From assembly GCA_023301545.1 (NCBI GenBank), contig JALZUI010000119.1:1-22314 (forward strand): a stretch of 22,314 nt of DNA, written 5' to 3'. The position numbers and the translations under genes are program-made. The first letter of the stretch is position 1, and each line of letters starts with the position of its first letter. This DNA comes from Akkermansiaceae bacterium (GTDB taxonomy: Bacteria > Verrucomicrobiota > Verrucomicrobiia > Verrucomicrobiales > Akkermansiaceae). This document shows, one piece after another, positions 1-7,477 of this stretch. The notes beneath the pieces are model-generated. The model saw only the letters and a list, made by a program, of their open reading frames with translations. It ran no database searches and had not been told where the DNA came from.

Positions 1-14
1 AGGTTAACCAGAAG

Positions 15-266
15 TTACGCGTATTCAAAGCGCTCTAGCTTTTGCTTGTAGAGCTCCAGAAACATTTTTTGAAACCAAGGGGTAGGTTGCTTGTTCCTGG
101 CCATTAGCGGGTCTATAAGCTTCTCAGCGTTAGGTAGAGGGATCCCCATAATTTCAGACATCTGAGGGATTTCGTAAATTCCATACTCTGCAGAGAGATC
201 TCGTACTTTTTGATCGAAGGTTTTTCGCCCTATTAATATCGCTTCCATAAAATCACATGAACACAT
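15..266 (-). CDS. Small protein of unknown function
   Basis: This reading frame encodes 83 residues that I do not recognise. The product has no signal peptide or membrane segment. It looks soluble and mostly helical, with a charged C-terminus (KQKLERFEYA). The ATG at 266 gives an N-terminus MCSCDF. A second in-frame ATG at 248 (MEAILIGRK) is equally plausible and would give 77 residues. Neither start has a visible Shine-Dalgarno sequence. The gene lies about 75-90 bases downstream of metF on the same strand, so it could be co-transcribed with it. An 18-bp AT-rich palindrome sits between the two genes. The gene call rests on an intact frame and gene-like composition only. Confidence 0.55.
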   Translation of the reverse strand: MCSCDFMEAILIGRKTFDQKVRDLSAEYGIYEIPQMSEIMGIPLPNAEKLIDPLMARNKQPTPWFQKMFLELYKQKLERFEYA

Positions 267-286
267 TAAAAAGAAGTGTTCAAGCG

Positions 287-304
287 AATATTTTATAAAA
301 TATT
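287..304. repeat. 18-bp perfect AT-only palindrome
   Basis: The sequence AATATTTTATAAAATATT is identical to its reverse complement. It lies in the gap between the metF stop codon and the small downstream gene. It contains only A and T, has no U-tract after a GC stem, and so is not a canonical terminator. It could be a protein-binding site or a weak hairpin, or chance in AT-rich spacer DNA. Confidence 0.4.
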
Positions 305-339
305 AATTGTAGAGTTCTACCTCTTAAAACTGAAGCCCT

Positions 340-1221
340 CTAGGAAAGCCCTTGTAGCACTTGGATTGTTTGCTGGCTCTTATTCAAGGTGTAAAGATGC
401 AGGCCATCAATCCCGTTAGCAATTAGATCCTGACACTGCTCGATTGCATAGTCACGACCCACTGATGAGATATCATCTCCGTCGACCGCGTTCAGACGCT
501 TAAGAAGTTTCGCTGGGTAACGAGCACCCGCTGCCAGCTCCGCCATGCGAATCATTCCCTTTTTACTCTGCAGAGGCATAATTCCGGCGACGATTGGGAC
601 ATTGATTCCTGCAAGTGAACAACGCTCACGGAAATCGTAGAGATCATTGTTTTCGAAGAATAATTGGGTACAGATGTAGTTAGCCCCAGCATCAATCTTA
701 GCCTTTAAGTAATCCATTTCCTTCATGCGATTAGGTGTCTCGGGGTGACCTTCTGGAAAACCCGCCACTCCTATATCAAAACCGTTTCGGGCATGTTGAC
801 CAGAGTCATTGTACTGCTTTAAAAAGCGCACAAGGTCTTCTGCATAAAGAAAGTCGTCTTGGTTACGGTCATAATCTTCCTTCCCTCTAGGTAAGTCTCC
901 GCGCAAGGCTAGAATATTATCGACTCCCGCTTTTGCGTACTGAGAAATGATGTCTAGGATTTCGGGCTCCTTATGGCAAACGCAAGTTAGGTGTGGTACT
1001 ACAGGAATATTGGTTTCGCTCAGAATCTTAAGAACTAGGTCGTGCGTAAGGTCGCGTGTAGTTCCACCCGCCCCATAAGTTACACTGACAAAATCTGGGT
1101 TGTATTGCTCTAACTCGGCAATCGCTTTATACAACTCACCCGCCGCCGCTTCATTCCTTGGAGGGAAAAACTCAAAGGAAATCGTGGTAGTCTTTTTTTG
1201 GGAAATCTCAGAAATTTTCAT
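340..1221 (-). CDS. metF: 5,10-methylenetetrahydrofolate reductase
   Basis: MetF is an FAD-dependent TIM-barrel enzyme that reduces 5,10-methylene-THF to 5-methyl-THF, the methyl donor for methionine synthesis. The 293-residue length is normal for bacterial MetF. Family motifs are intact and in order: FEFFPP (residues 16-21, with Glu17 aligning to the catalytic Glu of E. coli MetF), SVTYGAGG (46-53), LALRGD (104-109), GVAGFPEGHPE (151-161), TQLFFE (185-190) and VPIVAGIMP (208-216). The C-terminal LHLYTLN is also typical. The ATG at 1221 places FEFFPP at the usual distance from the N-terminus. No Shine-Dalgarno sequence is visible. A poor -10-like AATAAC lies eight bases upstream of the ATG. 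The gene is divergent from the EF-hand gene, with a shared 104-base spacer. I saw no SAM or SAH riboswitch-like structure there; the leader is too short. Confidence 0.95.
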   Translation of the reverse strand: MKISEISQKKTTTISFEFFPPRNEAAAGELYKAIAELEQYNPDFVSVTYGAGGTTRDLTHDLVLKILSETNIPVVPHLTCVCHKEPEILDIISQYAKAGVDNILALRGDLPRGKEDYDRNQDDFLYAEDLVRFLKQYNDSGQHARNGFDIGVAGFPEGHPETPNRMKEMDYLKAKIDAGANYICTQLFFENNDLYDFRERCSLAGINVPIVAGIMPLQSKKGMIRMAELAAGARYPAKLLKRLNAVDGDDISSVGRDYAIEQCQDLIANGIDGLHLYTLNKSQQTIQVLQGLS

Positions 1222-1313
1222 TTTTTAATGTTATTGTGCGACTTTGTAACCATACTGGAGTTATATCTGAAGACGAAATTAGCAAGCCCTAAGTGTAACA
1301 AATCATTAAATCG

Positions 1314-1319
1314 TAATAT
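1314..1319 (+). promoter_or_regulatory. Candidate -10 element for the EF-hand gene
   Basis: TAATAT ends six bases before the ATG at 1326. With the usual distance from -10 to start point, transcription would begin at or next to the A of the ATG, giving a leaderless mRNA. I see no good -35 hexamer at 16-18 bases upstream, so support is moderate and comes mainly from the same spacing at other genes in this window. Confidence 0.4.
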
Positions 1320-1325
1320 GTTGAT

Positions 1326-2051
1326 ATGAAAAAACAAAGAGTCCAAGTCTTTTTACTTATGAGCGCCCTCAGTGTTTCTCTACAAGCAGGTCACCATCAC
1401 CCTGATAGAGACGGAGAAGGGAAGCGCCCTCATATCAGCAAACTAGATCTCAATGGAGATCAGACGCTCTCCCTTTCTGAATTTGAGAAATCGCCAAAAC
1501 TCCAGACTCTAGAACGAGCCCAAATTAAGAAACTCTTTTTACACTTAGATAAAAACAACGACCAGGGCCTCAGTCTGAATGAGCTACCACACGCGGCCTC
1601 TAAGAACCAAAAGACTCCAAACCATAAAGGTTTTCGTACTCTCGACACGAATGAAGATCAAAAGGTGAGTAAGGTCGAGTTCATGGCGGCTGAGCCCAGA
1701 GGCGCACATGATTCCGGTAAGCGCCGTGAATTACTCTTTGATAAACTCGATCAAGACTCTGACGGCTTTCTTACTAAAGAAGATCGCCCCAGACACAGCA
1801 CTCCCTACCATAAACCACCCCACCATCCAGGAAAAGGTGAGCAAGTGCGGCCTAGAGGTCTCGGTGTAAACCTGAGCCAGCTAGACAAAGATGGAGACAA
1901 CCGGGTTTCGCTATTCGAATTCCAAGAGTCCAAAAGAATGCAAGGAATCACCACCGAAAAAGTAACGAGACGTTTTAATGCCCTCGATACAAATAACGAT
2001 GGAGAACTCTCGGAACTAGATCATCTTCCAAGAAGTGGCCCAGCTAAATAA
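1326..2051 (+). CDS. Exported protein with six EF-hand loops
   Basis: This 241-residue protein starts with a Sec signal peptide (basic MKKQR, hydrophobic stretch, likely cleavage after LQA at about residue 21). Six EF-hand-type calcium loops follow, at about residues 41-52, 75-86, 107-118, 142-153, 187-198 and 221-232. Each has the D-x-(N/D)-x-D pattern with an acidic residue at position 12, for example DLNGDQ, DKNNDQ, DQDSDG and DTNNDG. A His-rich patch (AGHHHP) follows the signal peptide, and another His/Pro-rich stretch lies between the fourth and fifth loops. No enzymatic domain is visible. Calcium binding in the periplasm or outside the cell is the likely property, either structural or buffering. 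Multi-EF-hand exported proteins are common in Verrucomicrobiota and Planctomycetota. The ATG is fixed by the signal peptide. It is divergent from metF and convergent with the next gene. Confidence 0.8.
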   Translation: MKKQRVQVFLLMSALSVSLQAGHHHPDRDGEGKRPHISKLDLNGDQTLSLSEFEKSPKLQTLERAQIKKLFLHLDKNNDQGLSLNELPHAASKNQKTPNHKGFRTLDTNEDQKVSKVEFMAAEPRGAHDSGKRRELLFDKLDQDSDGFLTKEDRPRHSTPYHKPPHHPGKGEQVRPRGLGVNLSQLDKDGDNRVSLFEFQESKRMQGITTEKVTRRFNALDTNNDGELSELDHLPRSGPAK

Positions 2052-2079
2052 TGAACGGCAAACACCTTGCCTGTGTTCT

Positions 2080-2646
2080 CTAGGGTTTTGGGTTGTAACC
2101 CACCTTAGAGAGAAAAAGCTCGATTGCTAAATTCTTGTACTTACTGCGCTTACACTTCAGTGCAAGTTCGGAAATCCCCTCAGATAACTCGATTCCAATT
2201 CGCTCTTCTAGGTTTTGGATTTCATCAGCTATTCCTTCTCTTTTTTTAATTTCGTTCTGCCATTCAACAGTGAAGATCTTGTCCAAATGAAAGTCTAAGC
2301 CTTCACTCTTAATAATCTCCCATTCACCCTGATCGAACCAGATGCTCCCTGTAGGAGATCGATGTAGGTGAAAATCTTTATCACTAGAAACTCGATAACG
2401 AGACATCAAGTATCCCGACTCAGGACACACTTTTGCCACCTCTCCATATTTAGAAGCCTTAGTCTTTGTCGGTGCCTGACGCAGCTTTCCTCCAACCAGG
2501 TGGCGAATCGCGGGTTGGCGAGAGACCCACTCCTTATAGCTAGCAAGTGGAAGAAAAACACCTTTCGATGATTCACAACGGTACGCAAACAATCCGTCTT
2601 CCAGCTCTATGAGCTTCATTAGTTGTTCATCTATTGGGCTTTTCAT
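2080..2646 (-). CDS. Degenerate TFIIB-type zinc-ribbon family protein
   Basis: This 188-residue soluble protein has a central segment (about residues 74-108) laid out like the zf-TFIIB zinc ribbon (CPxCG ... CPxCGGxWLDxGE). Here it reads CPESG ... RSPTGSIWFDQGEW. Of the four expected cysteine ligands only Cys74 remains; the others are Ser77, Arg96 and Thr99. From memory, related bacterial proteins share the CPESG and RSxTGGIWLD pattern, so this is probably a true family that no longer binds zinc in the standard way. The N-terminal YRCESSKGVF (about 22-31) may be a second, even more decayed ribbon. The C-terminal half is charged and helical. I use the ATG at 2646 rather than the TTG two codons upstream, because a promoter-like pair ends nine bases before it. 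Function is unknown. The gene is divergent from panD. Confidence 0.65.
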   Translation of the reverse strand: MKSPIDEQLMKLIELEDGLFAYRCESSKGVFLPLASYKEWVSRQPAIRHLVGGKLRQAPTKTKASKYGEVAKVCPESGYLMSRYRVSSDKDFHLHRSPTGSIWFDQGEWEIIKSEGLDFHLDKIFTVEWQNEIKKREGIADEIQNLEERIGIELSEGISELALKCKRSKYKNLAIELFLSKVGYNPKP

Positions 2647-2655
2647 CAGCAAGGA

Positions 2656-2683
2656 TTAATACAAATCATCATGAAATCGTCAA
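2656..2683 (-). promoter_or_regulatory. Promoter with TTGACG, 16-bp spacer, TATTAA
   Basis: On the minus strand, TTGACG (2683-2678) and TATTAA (2661-2656) are separated by 16 bases. The -10 ends nine bases before the ATG at 2646, so the predicted 5' leader is about 2-3 bases. This is a good sigma-70-type match, and it lies back to back with the panD promoter. Confidence 0.6.
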
Positions 2684-2735
2684 GCCGAAGCCTGAACATG
2701 CTTTCATCATCTCCCATAAAATTTATTTTGCAAGC

Positions 2736-2763
2736 TTGACGAATGCCTAGATATTCTTATCTC
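2736..2763 (+). promoter_or_regulatory. Promoter of panD with TTGACG, 16-bp spacer, TATCTC
   Basis: TTGACG (2736-2741) and TATCTC (2758-2763) are separated by 16 bases. The -10 ends eight bases before the panD ATG, so a leaderless or nearly leaderless transcript is predicted. No Shine-Dalgarno sequence is present. Confidence 0.5.
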
Positions 2764-2771
2764 CTATCATT

Positions 2772-3128
2772 ATGTTACGTCAGCTTTTAAAATCTAAAAT
2801 CCACCGCGCCGTTATCACAGGTGCCGATGTCGATTACGAAGGAAGTATTGAAATCGACCCAGAACTCTTGGACGCAGTAGATATCGTCGAGGGTGAACGA
2901 ATTCTCGTTGCCTCTATCACCTCTGGAAATCGCTTAGAAACTTATGTTCAATTTGGTAAACGCGGAGCAGGTGAAATCCTTATCAACGGTGGAGCAGCTC
3001 ACCGAATTAAACAAGGTGAGCGTGTCGCATTAATGACCTTTGCCCTTTCAGAAAAGCAATTCACTCCTCGCAAGGTCCTCGTAAATGATAAGAATGAAAT
3101 CATTCGCGACAACTTCGGCGATCTATAA
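2772..3128 (+). CDS. panD: Aspartate 1-decarboxylase
   Basis: PanD makes beta-alanine from L-aspartate for pantothenate and CoA synthesis in the cytoplasm. It is a pyruvoyl enzyme made by self-cleavage between Gly24 and Ser25, and the sequence has YEGS with Gly24-Ser25 at exactly that position. Other residues align with E. coli PanD: Lys9, His11, Arg54, Thr57, Tyr58 and Asn72, followed by the GAAH motif (about 74-77). The length of 118 residues is normal (E. coli 126). The start is fixed by the conserved MLRQLLKSKIHR N-terminus. The type III PKS gene follows on the same strand after 82 bases, with a hairpin between them. No panB or panC is in the window. Confidence 0.95.
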   Translation: MLRQLLKSKIHRAVITGADVDYEGSIEIDPELLDAVDIVEGERILVASITSGNRLETYVQFGKRGAGEILINGGAAHRIKQGERVALMTFALSEKQFTPRKVLVNDKNEIIRDNFGDL

Positions 3129-3137
3129 GCCTCTTTT

Positions 3138-3156
3138 CGCTAACCCTTGGTTAGCG
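3138..3156. other. Strong short hairpin between panD and the PKS gene
   Basis: CGCTAACC, loop CTT and GGTTAGCG form a perfect 8-bp stem with a 3-base loop, starting ten bases after the panD stop codon. Neither strand has a run of T after the stem, so it is not a canonical intrinsic terminator. It could protect the panD mRNA 3' end, terminate weakly, or bind a protein. Confidence 0.55.
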
Positions 3157-3210
3157 TACATATAGAAAAAAGACCGCTTGCCTTTTATCAAATCTGACGT
3201 TGTATAACAT

Positions 3211-4242
3211 ATGCAACTTCATTCTGTCGCTTCGGCTCTCCCTCCTCGTTCTTTTACACAAGGCGAATGTTTAGAGGCTATGCGGCAAGCGGAATTTTGG
3301 CCCAAGCTAGCGGGCCGCTCCCGCCTCATTTTAGAGGAAATTCTTTCAGGTGATAGCGGAATAAGCAAACGTCATTTCGCCCTCGATGACCTCACGCAAG
3401 CTTGGAAACGCAACGCGGAGCAACTTAATAACGCTTATGAGCGTGAAGCACCCAAGCTCGCAGCAGAAGCCGTCAAAAAAGCAATTGCTCAGTCTGGTCA
3501 CCAGCCACAAGACATTGACGCCCTTTTTCTCTGCTCCTGCACCGGTTATCTTTGCCCAGGTGTCTCTAGCCACCTCGCGGAAACACTTGCTTTGCGCCCA
3601 GATGTATTCCTCCAGGATATGACTGGACTTGGGTGTGGAGCCGCTATCCCTCTAATGCGAGCGGCTCAAGGCGTGATTGCCAACAACCCGGAATCCGTGG
3701 TCATCACGGTCGCTGTGGAGATTTGCTCTGCGGCTTTTTACGTCGAAGATGATTTTGGAGTCTTGATCAGTACTTGCCTCTTTGGCGACGGCGCTTCAGC
3801 AGCGGTCTGGAGTGGTTCAGGCGGCTCTTGGGAGGCACGGGACTTCACCTCTCTCCACATCCCAGAGGAACGGGAAAAAATTCGATTCACCAATGCTGGA
3901 GGTCACCTCCGGAACCAACTTGACCGCAGCGTACCGCAACTCGCGGGACAAGCAGTCCAAGATCTCTATTCCAAACGCAATACCGACCAAGGAGAACCTC
4001 AGGCTTGGGTCACCCACGGAGGAGGACGAGACGTGATCGAAGAGCTAGAATCAGTTCTCCCCGTTAATAACCTCCCCGTCACTCGTGAAGTTATGAACGA
4101 TTGCGGGAATATGAGCAGCCCCTCTGTCTTCTTGGCACTGGAAAAACATCTAGAAAAAGGCGGAGACGAATCTCACCTTTGGATGACCTCTTTTGGTGCA
4201 GGGTTCTCAGCTCACGCCTGTCAGTTATACCGTATTAAGTAG
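3211..4242 (+). CDS. Type III polyketide synthase (chalcone/stilbene synthase family)
   Basis: Type III PKSs are homodimeric thiolase-fold enzymes that extend an acyl-CoA starter with malonyl-CoA and cyclise the product to pyrones, phloroglucinols or resorcinols. The whole protein (343 residues) fits the family. The N-terminal SVASALPP is typical, the nucleophile is Cys142 in GLGCGAA, His269 lies in WVTHGGG, and Asn300 is in NDCGNMSSPS, which completes the Cys-His-Asn triad. GDGASAAVW (192-200) and the C-terminal SFGAGF (327-332) are also family motifs. Starter and product cannot be read from the sequence. No methyltransferase, FAD oxidoreductase or acyl carrier gene, the usual partners, is adjacent. 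The ATG is needed to keep the conserved N-terminus. A TATAAC ends only two bases before this ATG, too close to act as its -10, so co-transcription from panD is possible. It converges with mfd. Confidence 0.9.
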   Translation: MQLHSVASALPPRSFTQGECLEAMRQAEFWPKLAGRSRLILEEILSGDSGISKRHFALDDLTQAWKRNAEQLNNAYEREAPKLAAEAVKKAIAQSGHQPQDIDALFLCSCTGYLCPGVSSHLAETLALRPDVFLQDMTGLGCGAAIPLMRAAQGVIANNPESVVITVAVEICSAAFYVEDDFGVLISTCLFGDGASAAVWSGSGGSWEARDFTSLHIPEEREKIRFTNAGGHLRNQLDRSVPQLAGQAVQDLYSKRNTDQGEPQAWVTHGGGRDVIEELESVLPVNNLPVTREVMNDCGNMSSPSVFLALEKHLEKGGDESHLWMTSFGAGFSAHACQLYRIK

Positions 4243-4285
4243 CTTCATCAGAATCGTTGAGAACACCTACAGCGAGGAGTGAGGC

Positions 4286-7200
4286 TTAAAACCCTGCCGC
4301 TAAGTCTTTCATCATCTCTTCCAATTCGGTAAGTTTGGGATTGGGCTTTTGTTTTAACAGCCTTGGAAAGCTTCCTTTTTCGAGAGTAATGTACCCCCCT
4401 TTACGTGAAATCATCACTCGCTCCCCCTTCACCTCCAGCGAATCCAACTCGCACAATGCACCGTAAAGCTTGATCCGAGTCACCGCAATAAGATTACGCA
4501 ACGCTGTCGGAGGCCTGCCGTAGCGATCACTCCATTCCACTTGTGTTTGCTTGATACTCGCTACTGATTCAGAGAGCGATAAACGACGATAAGCCGCCAG
4601 ACGTTCTTTGCCATCGGTAATGTAATCCTTCGGAATAAAGGCCGGGCAAGTACCGCTTGCAGACTTGAATTGCGTCTCGGCAAAGGTCACAAAATCTAGG
4701 CGAAGCGTACATTCCGCATTCACGGAGGCCCGTTCTCCCTTCAACTTGGCTACCGATTCCTTAAGCAACTGGCAGTACAAGTCAAAACCTACGGCGGCAA
4801 TATGCCCGCTTTGTTTAGTACCGAGGAGATTCCCCGCTCCTCTAATCTCTAAGTCACGCATCGCGATCTTGAACCCTGATCCTAACGCCGTAAATTGCTT
4901 AATTGCAGAGACCCGTTTCTTAGCATCTCCTGAAAAGGCCTGATTAGGCGGGAGCATAAGATACGCGTAAGCTTGGCGATCCGCACGCCCCACTCGGCCA
5001 CGGAGTTGATAGAGATCAGAGAGCCCAAAGAGGTCGGCACGATCAATTAAAATCGTATTCGCGTTTGGAATATCGATCCCTGACTCAATAATAGTAGTCG
5101 CCAGTAGAACATCAGCCCGACCGTCAACAAAAGTATGCATTACATCCTCCAGCTGATCTCGCTCCATTTGCCCGTGCCCCACTACAATTTTCGCATGCGG
5201 GACTAAGCCCTGCACCGTATCTGCCAGCGCGTGTATCGTCTTCACTCTATTATGTAAAATGTAGACCTGCCCTCCACGCTTGAGTTCACGCTCAACCGCA
5301 CGCTTAATTAAACGCTCATCATAAGCGAGCACTTGAGTCTGTACAGGGTTTCGGTTAAGAGGCGGAGTATTCAATACAGACATATCTCTAGCGCCCATCA
5401 GTGATAGATAGAGAGTACGCGGAATAGGAGTAGCACTGAGCGTCACCATATCAACTTGGCTAAAGCGCTCCTTAAATTTTTCCTTATGCTTCACCCCGAA
5501 CCGTTGCTCTTCATCGATAACCACCAGTCCCAGGTTATTATATTCTACCGTATCAGAAAGCACTCGATGCGTACCGATCACAATATCGACTGATCCATTA
5601 GACAATCCCTCGATCGTATCACGAACCTCTGAAGGCTTCCGAAAGCGGTTCAGTAAATCAACTCGCACAGGGTAGGCGCTCATCCGCTCACAGAAGGTAC
5701 GATGGTGCTGCTCTGCCAACACCGTCGTGGGCGCCAACATGACGACTTGAAATCCTCCGCACACCGCCTTAAAGGCTGCTCGGATAGCAATTTCAGTCTT
5801 CCCGAAACCGACATCTCCACAGACGAGGCGGTCCATAGAGTACGGAGACTCCATATCCTTTTTAGTCTCCTCGATTGCTGCCAGTTGATCCGGTGTTTCT
5901 TGGTATGGAAAAGAAGACTCAAACTCCCACATCCATTTGGAATCTGGTGGATGCGGAGTCCCCTCCTCGGCAGCTCGCTCCGCTTGCACGCGCAATAGGC
6001 GAGCGGCGTAATCCATCACGGAACCCGCCGCCTTCTCTTTCATCTTAGCCCACTTCGCATCCCCTAGTTTAGACAGCTTCGGCTTGATTGAACCAACTCC
6101 CACATACTTAGCAACGAGATGTGACTGCGTCATCGGCACCTCCAAGATCGCGCCCTTATCGTATTGAATCTGAATCAGCTCCTCTTGCTGGTCGTCAGAG
6201 AAGGTGATGTCGAGTAATTCCCCTACCCCGTATTCCGCATGGACTACTAATTCTCCAGGAGTTAGCTCCGCAGTTTGAGCGTGACGGGAAGCAGCGTTTT
6301 GCCATATTTCAGCATTGGCAGAGACCTTCCGAGGAGCCTGATAGCGCCCAAAAATAGCTGATAGCGAAACCATGGCGAATTTTTGCTCGGGCAGTAGAAG
6401 CGTATGCATCGTATTGGCCTCCACCACGGTTCCGACCTTCCGCCATTTCTCTCCGATAATCTCAAAAAATCGATCGCGTTCACTAGCCATTCCAGAGGCA
6501 AAAATAATATCCCAACCATCACGATCCCATTGATCTAAGTACCCTTGCACCATCTGGTGACTAGCGTCCTGCATCACAAAATCGCCAGGATCCAGAGTGG
6601 TAAACGGGCTCGCCTGGACTTCAAAATTACTAACACGCGGATCTGAACTCAGCGTCACATTCGGACACTCCGAATAGGCTGATCGCGCCTCTAACGAAAT
6701 CGAAAAATCCTTCTCGCCAATAAAGTCAGCTAACTTTCCAGCTCCGACCGAATCATCCCAGACCACTTCCCATGAATCGAGTGTCTCAACCGAAACCTGC
6801 GTAATCAGATCAAAGAGCCGAAGCGATTTGATCACTCCATCATACTGCTCGATGCGCACAGGAGATGACGCCGAGAACAGAAAGACATCCACGACCCCTT
6901 TACGAATCGAAAACTGCCCCTTCTCGGCCACACAAGGAACTTGTTCATATCCCATCTCCCTCCATTCATTAGTAAGGTCGCCCATCGCGATCTCCCCCCC
7001 AGCTTCATAACAGTGAACATTGTCAGCAATCCCTTCCTTAGCGGGACATTCCAGCTCGGCCCAATCCGTTGGAACAATGATTGTAGTAAGCCCCTCTGAT
7101 AAAACCGCTTGTAGAACCTCTACTTCCGATACTCCTCCCGTGCCCCCGCTTGTCAGAGGCCAGAAATAACTGTCTACACCCCAACCTCGAAGGTCTTCAT

Positions 7201-7417
7201 AGAGTTGCTCCCGAACACGAGGATCAGAGACCTCTACCCAGATAGTTTTCGACTCACCTACAGGGTGAGCACTGACAATTCCAGCCACCAAAGCAGACCG
7301 TCCCTCTTCACAAATAGGACCTAATACATGGTCCTCATCTGTAAATTTAAACTTTTTTCGCAAAAAGTTTGCGAGTGGCGCTATATAGGTAGTATAGAGT
7401 GTTCTTCTCTGACTCAT
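4286..7417 (-). CDS. mfd: Transcription-repair coupling factor Mfd
   Basis: Mfd is a DNA translocase that removes stalled RNA polymerase at lesions and recruits UvrA for nucleotide excision repair. At 1043 residues it is somewhat shorter than E. coli Mfd (1148). Domains in order are a degenerate UvrB-like N-terminal module (to about 380), a CarD-like RNA polymerase interaction domain (about 387-440, GELVVHAEYGVGELL), then the two RecA-like helicase domains. These show the Walker A GDVGFGKTE (534-542), DEEQ box (635-638), SATP (661-664), TTIIESGIDIPNANT (774-788) and QLRGRVGRADR (804-814). The C-terminal TRCF domain (from about residue 890) binds UvrA in known homologues. The equivalent of the N-terminal P-loop is lost (CEEGRSALVA), as usual for Mfd. 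The ATG at 7417 is divergent from the amidase gene. The minus-strand TATATT about 19 bases upstream is a possible -10. Confidence 0.97.
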   Translation of the reverse strand: MSQRRTLYTTYIAPLANFLRKKFKFTDEDHVLGPICEEGRSALVAGIVSAHPVGESKTIWVEVSDPRVREQLYEDLRGWGVDSYFWPLTSGGTGGVSEVEVLQAVLSEGLTTIIVPTDWAELECPAKEGIADNVHCYEAGGEIAMGDLTNEWREMGYEQVPCVAEKGQFSIRKGVVDVFLFSASSPVRIEQYDGVIKSLRLFDLITQVSVETLDSWEVVWDDSVGAGKLADFIGEKDFSISLEARSAYSECPNVTLSSDPRVSNFEVQASPFTTLDPGDFVMQDASHQMVQGYLDQWDRDGWDIIFASGMASERDRFFEIIGEKWRKVGTVVEANTMHTLLLPEQKFAMVSLSAIFGRYQAPRKVSANAEIWQNAASRHAQTAELTPGELVVHAEYGVGELLDITFSDDQQEELIQIQYDKGAILEVPMTQSHLVAKYVGVGSIKPKLSKLGDAKWAKMKEKAAGSVMDYAARLLRVQAERAAEEGTPHPPDSKWMWEFESSFPYQETPDQLAAIEETKKDMESPYSMDRLVCGDVGFGKTEIAIRAAFKAVCGGFQVVMLAPTTVLAEQHHRTFCERMSAYPVRVDLLNRFRKPSEVRDTIEGLSNGSVDIVIGTHRVLSDTVEYNNLGLVVIDEEQRFGVKHKEKFKERFSQVDMVTLSATPIPRTLYLSLMGARDMSVLNTPPLNRNPVQTQVLAYDERLIKRAVERELKRGGQVYILHNRVKTIHALADTVQGLVPHAKIVVGHGQMERDQLEDVMHTFVDGRADVLLATTIIESGIDIPNANTILIDRADLFGLSDLYQLRGRVGRADRQAYAYLMLPPNQAFSGDAKKRVSAIKQFTALGSGFKIAMRDLEIRGAGNLLGTKQSGHIAAVGFDLYCQLLKESVAKLKGERASVNAECTLRLDFVTFAETQFKSASGTCPAFIPKDYITDGKERLAAYRRLSLSESVASIKQTQVEWSDRYGRPPTALRNLIAVTRIKLYGALCELDSLEVKGERVMISRKGGYITLEKGSFPRLLKQKPNPKLTELEEMMKDLAAGF

Positions 7418-7477
7418 TCCAATACTTCTAGCACAATATAACGATATAACAGGAAAAGATCAGAAAAAATTATCCTT

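Noticed and set aside
1222..1325. SAM/SAH or folate riboswitch upstream of metF
   Set aside because: The spacer is only 104 bases and shared with a divergent gene; I see no conserved stem or junction pattern.
3203..3208. TATAAC as the -10 of the type III PKS gene
   Set aside because: It ends two bases before the ATG, so transcription would start inside the coding region, while the N-terminal SVASALPP motif needs this ATG.
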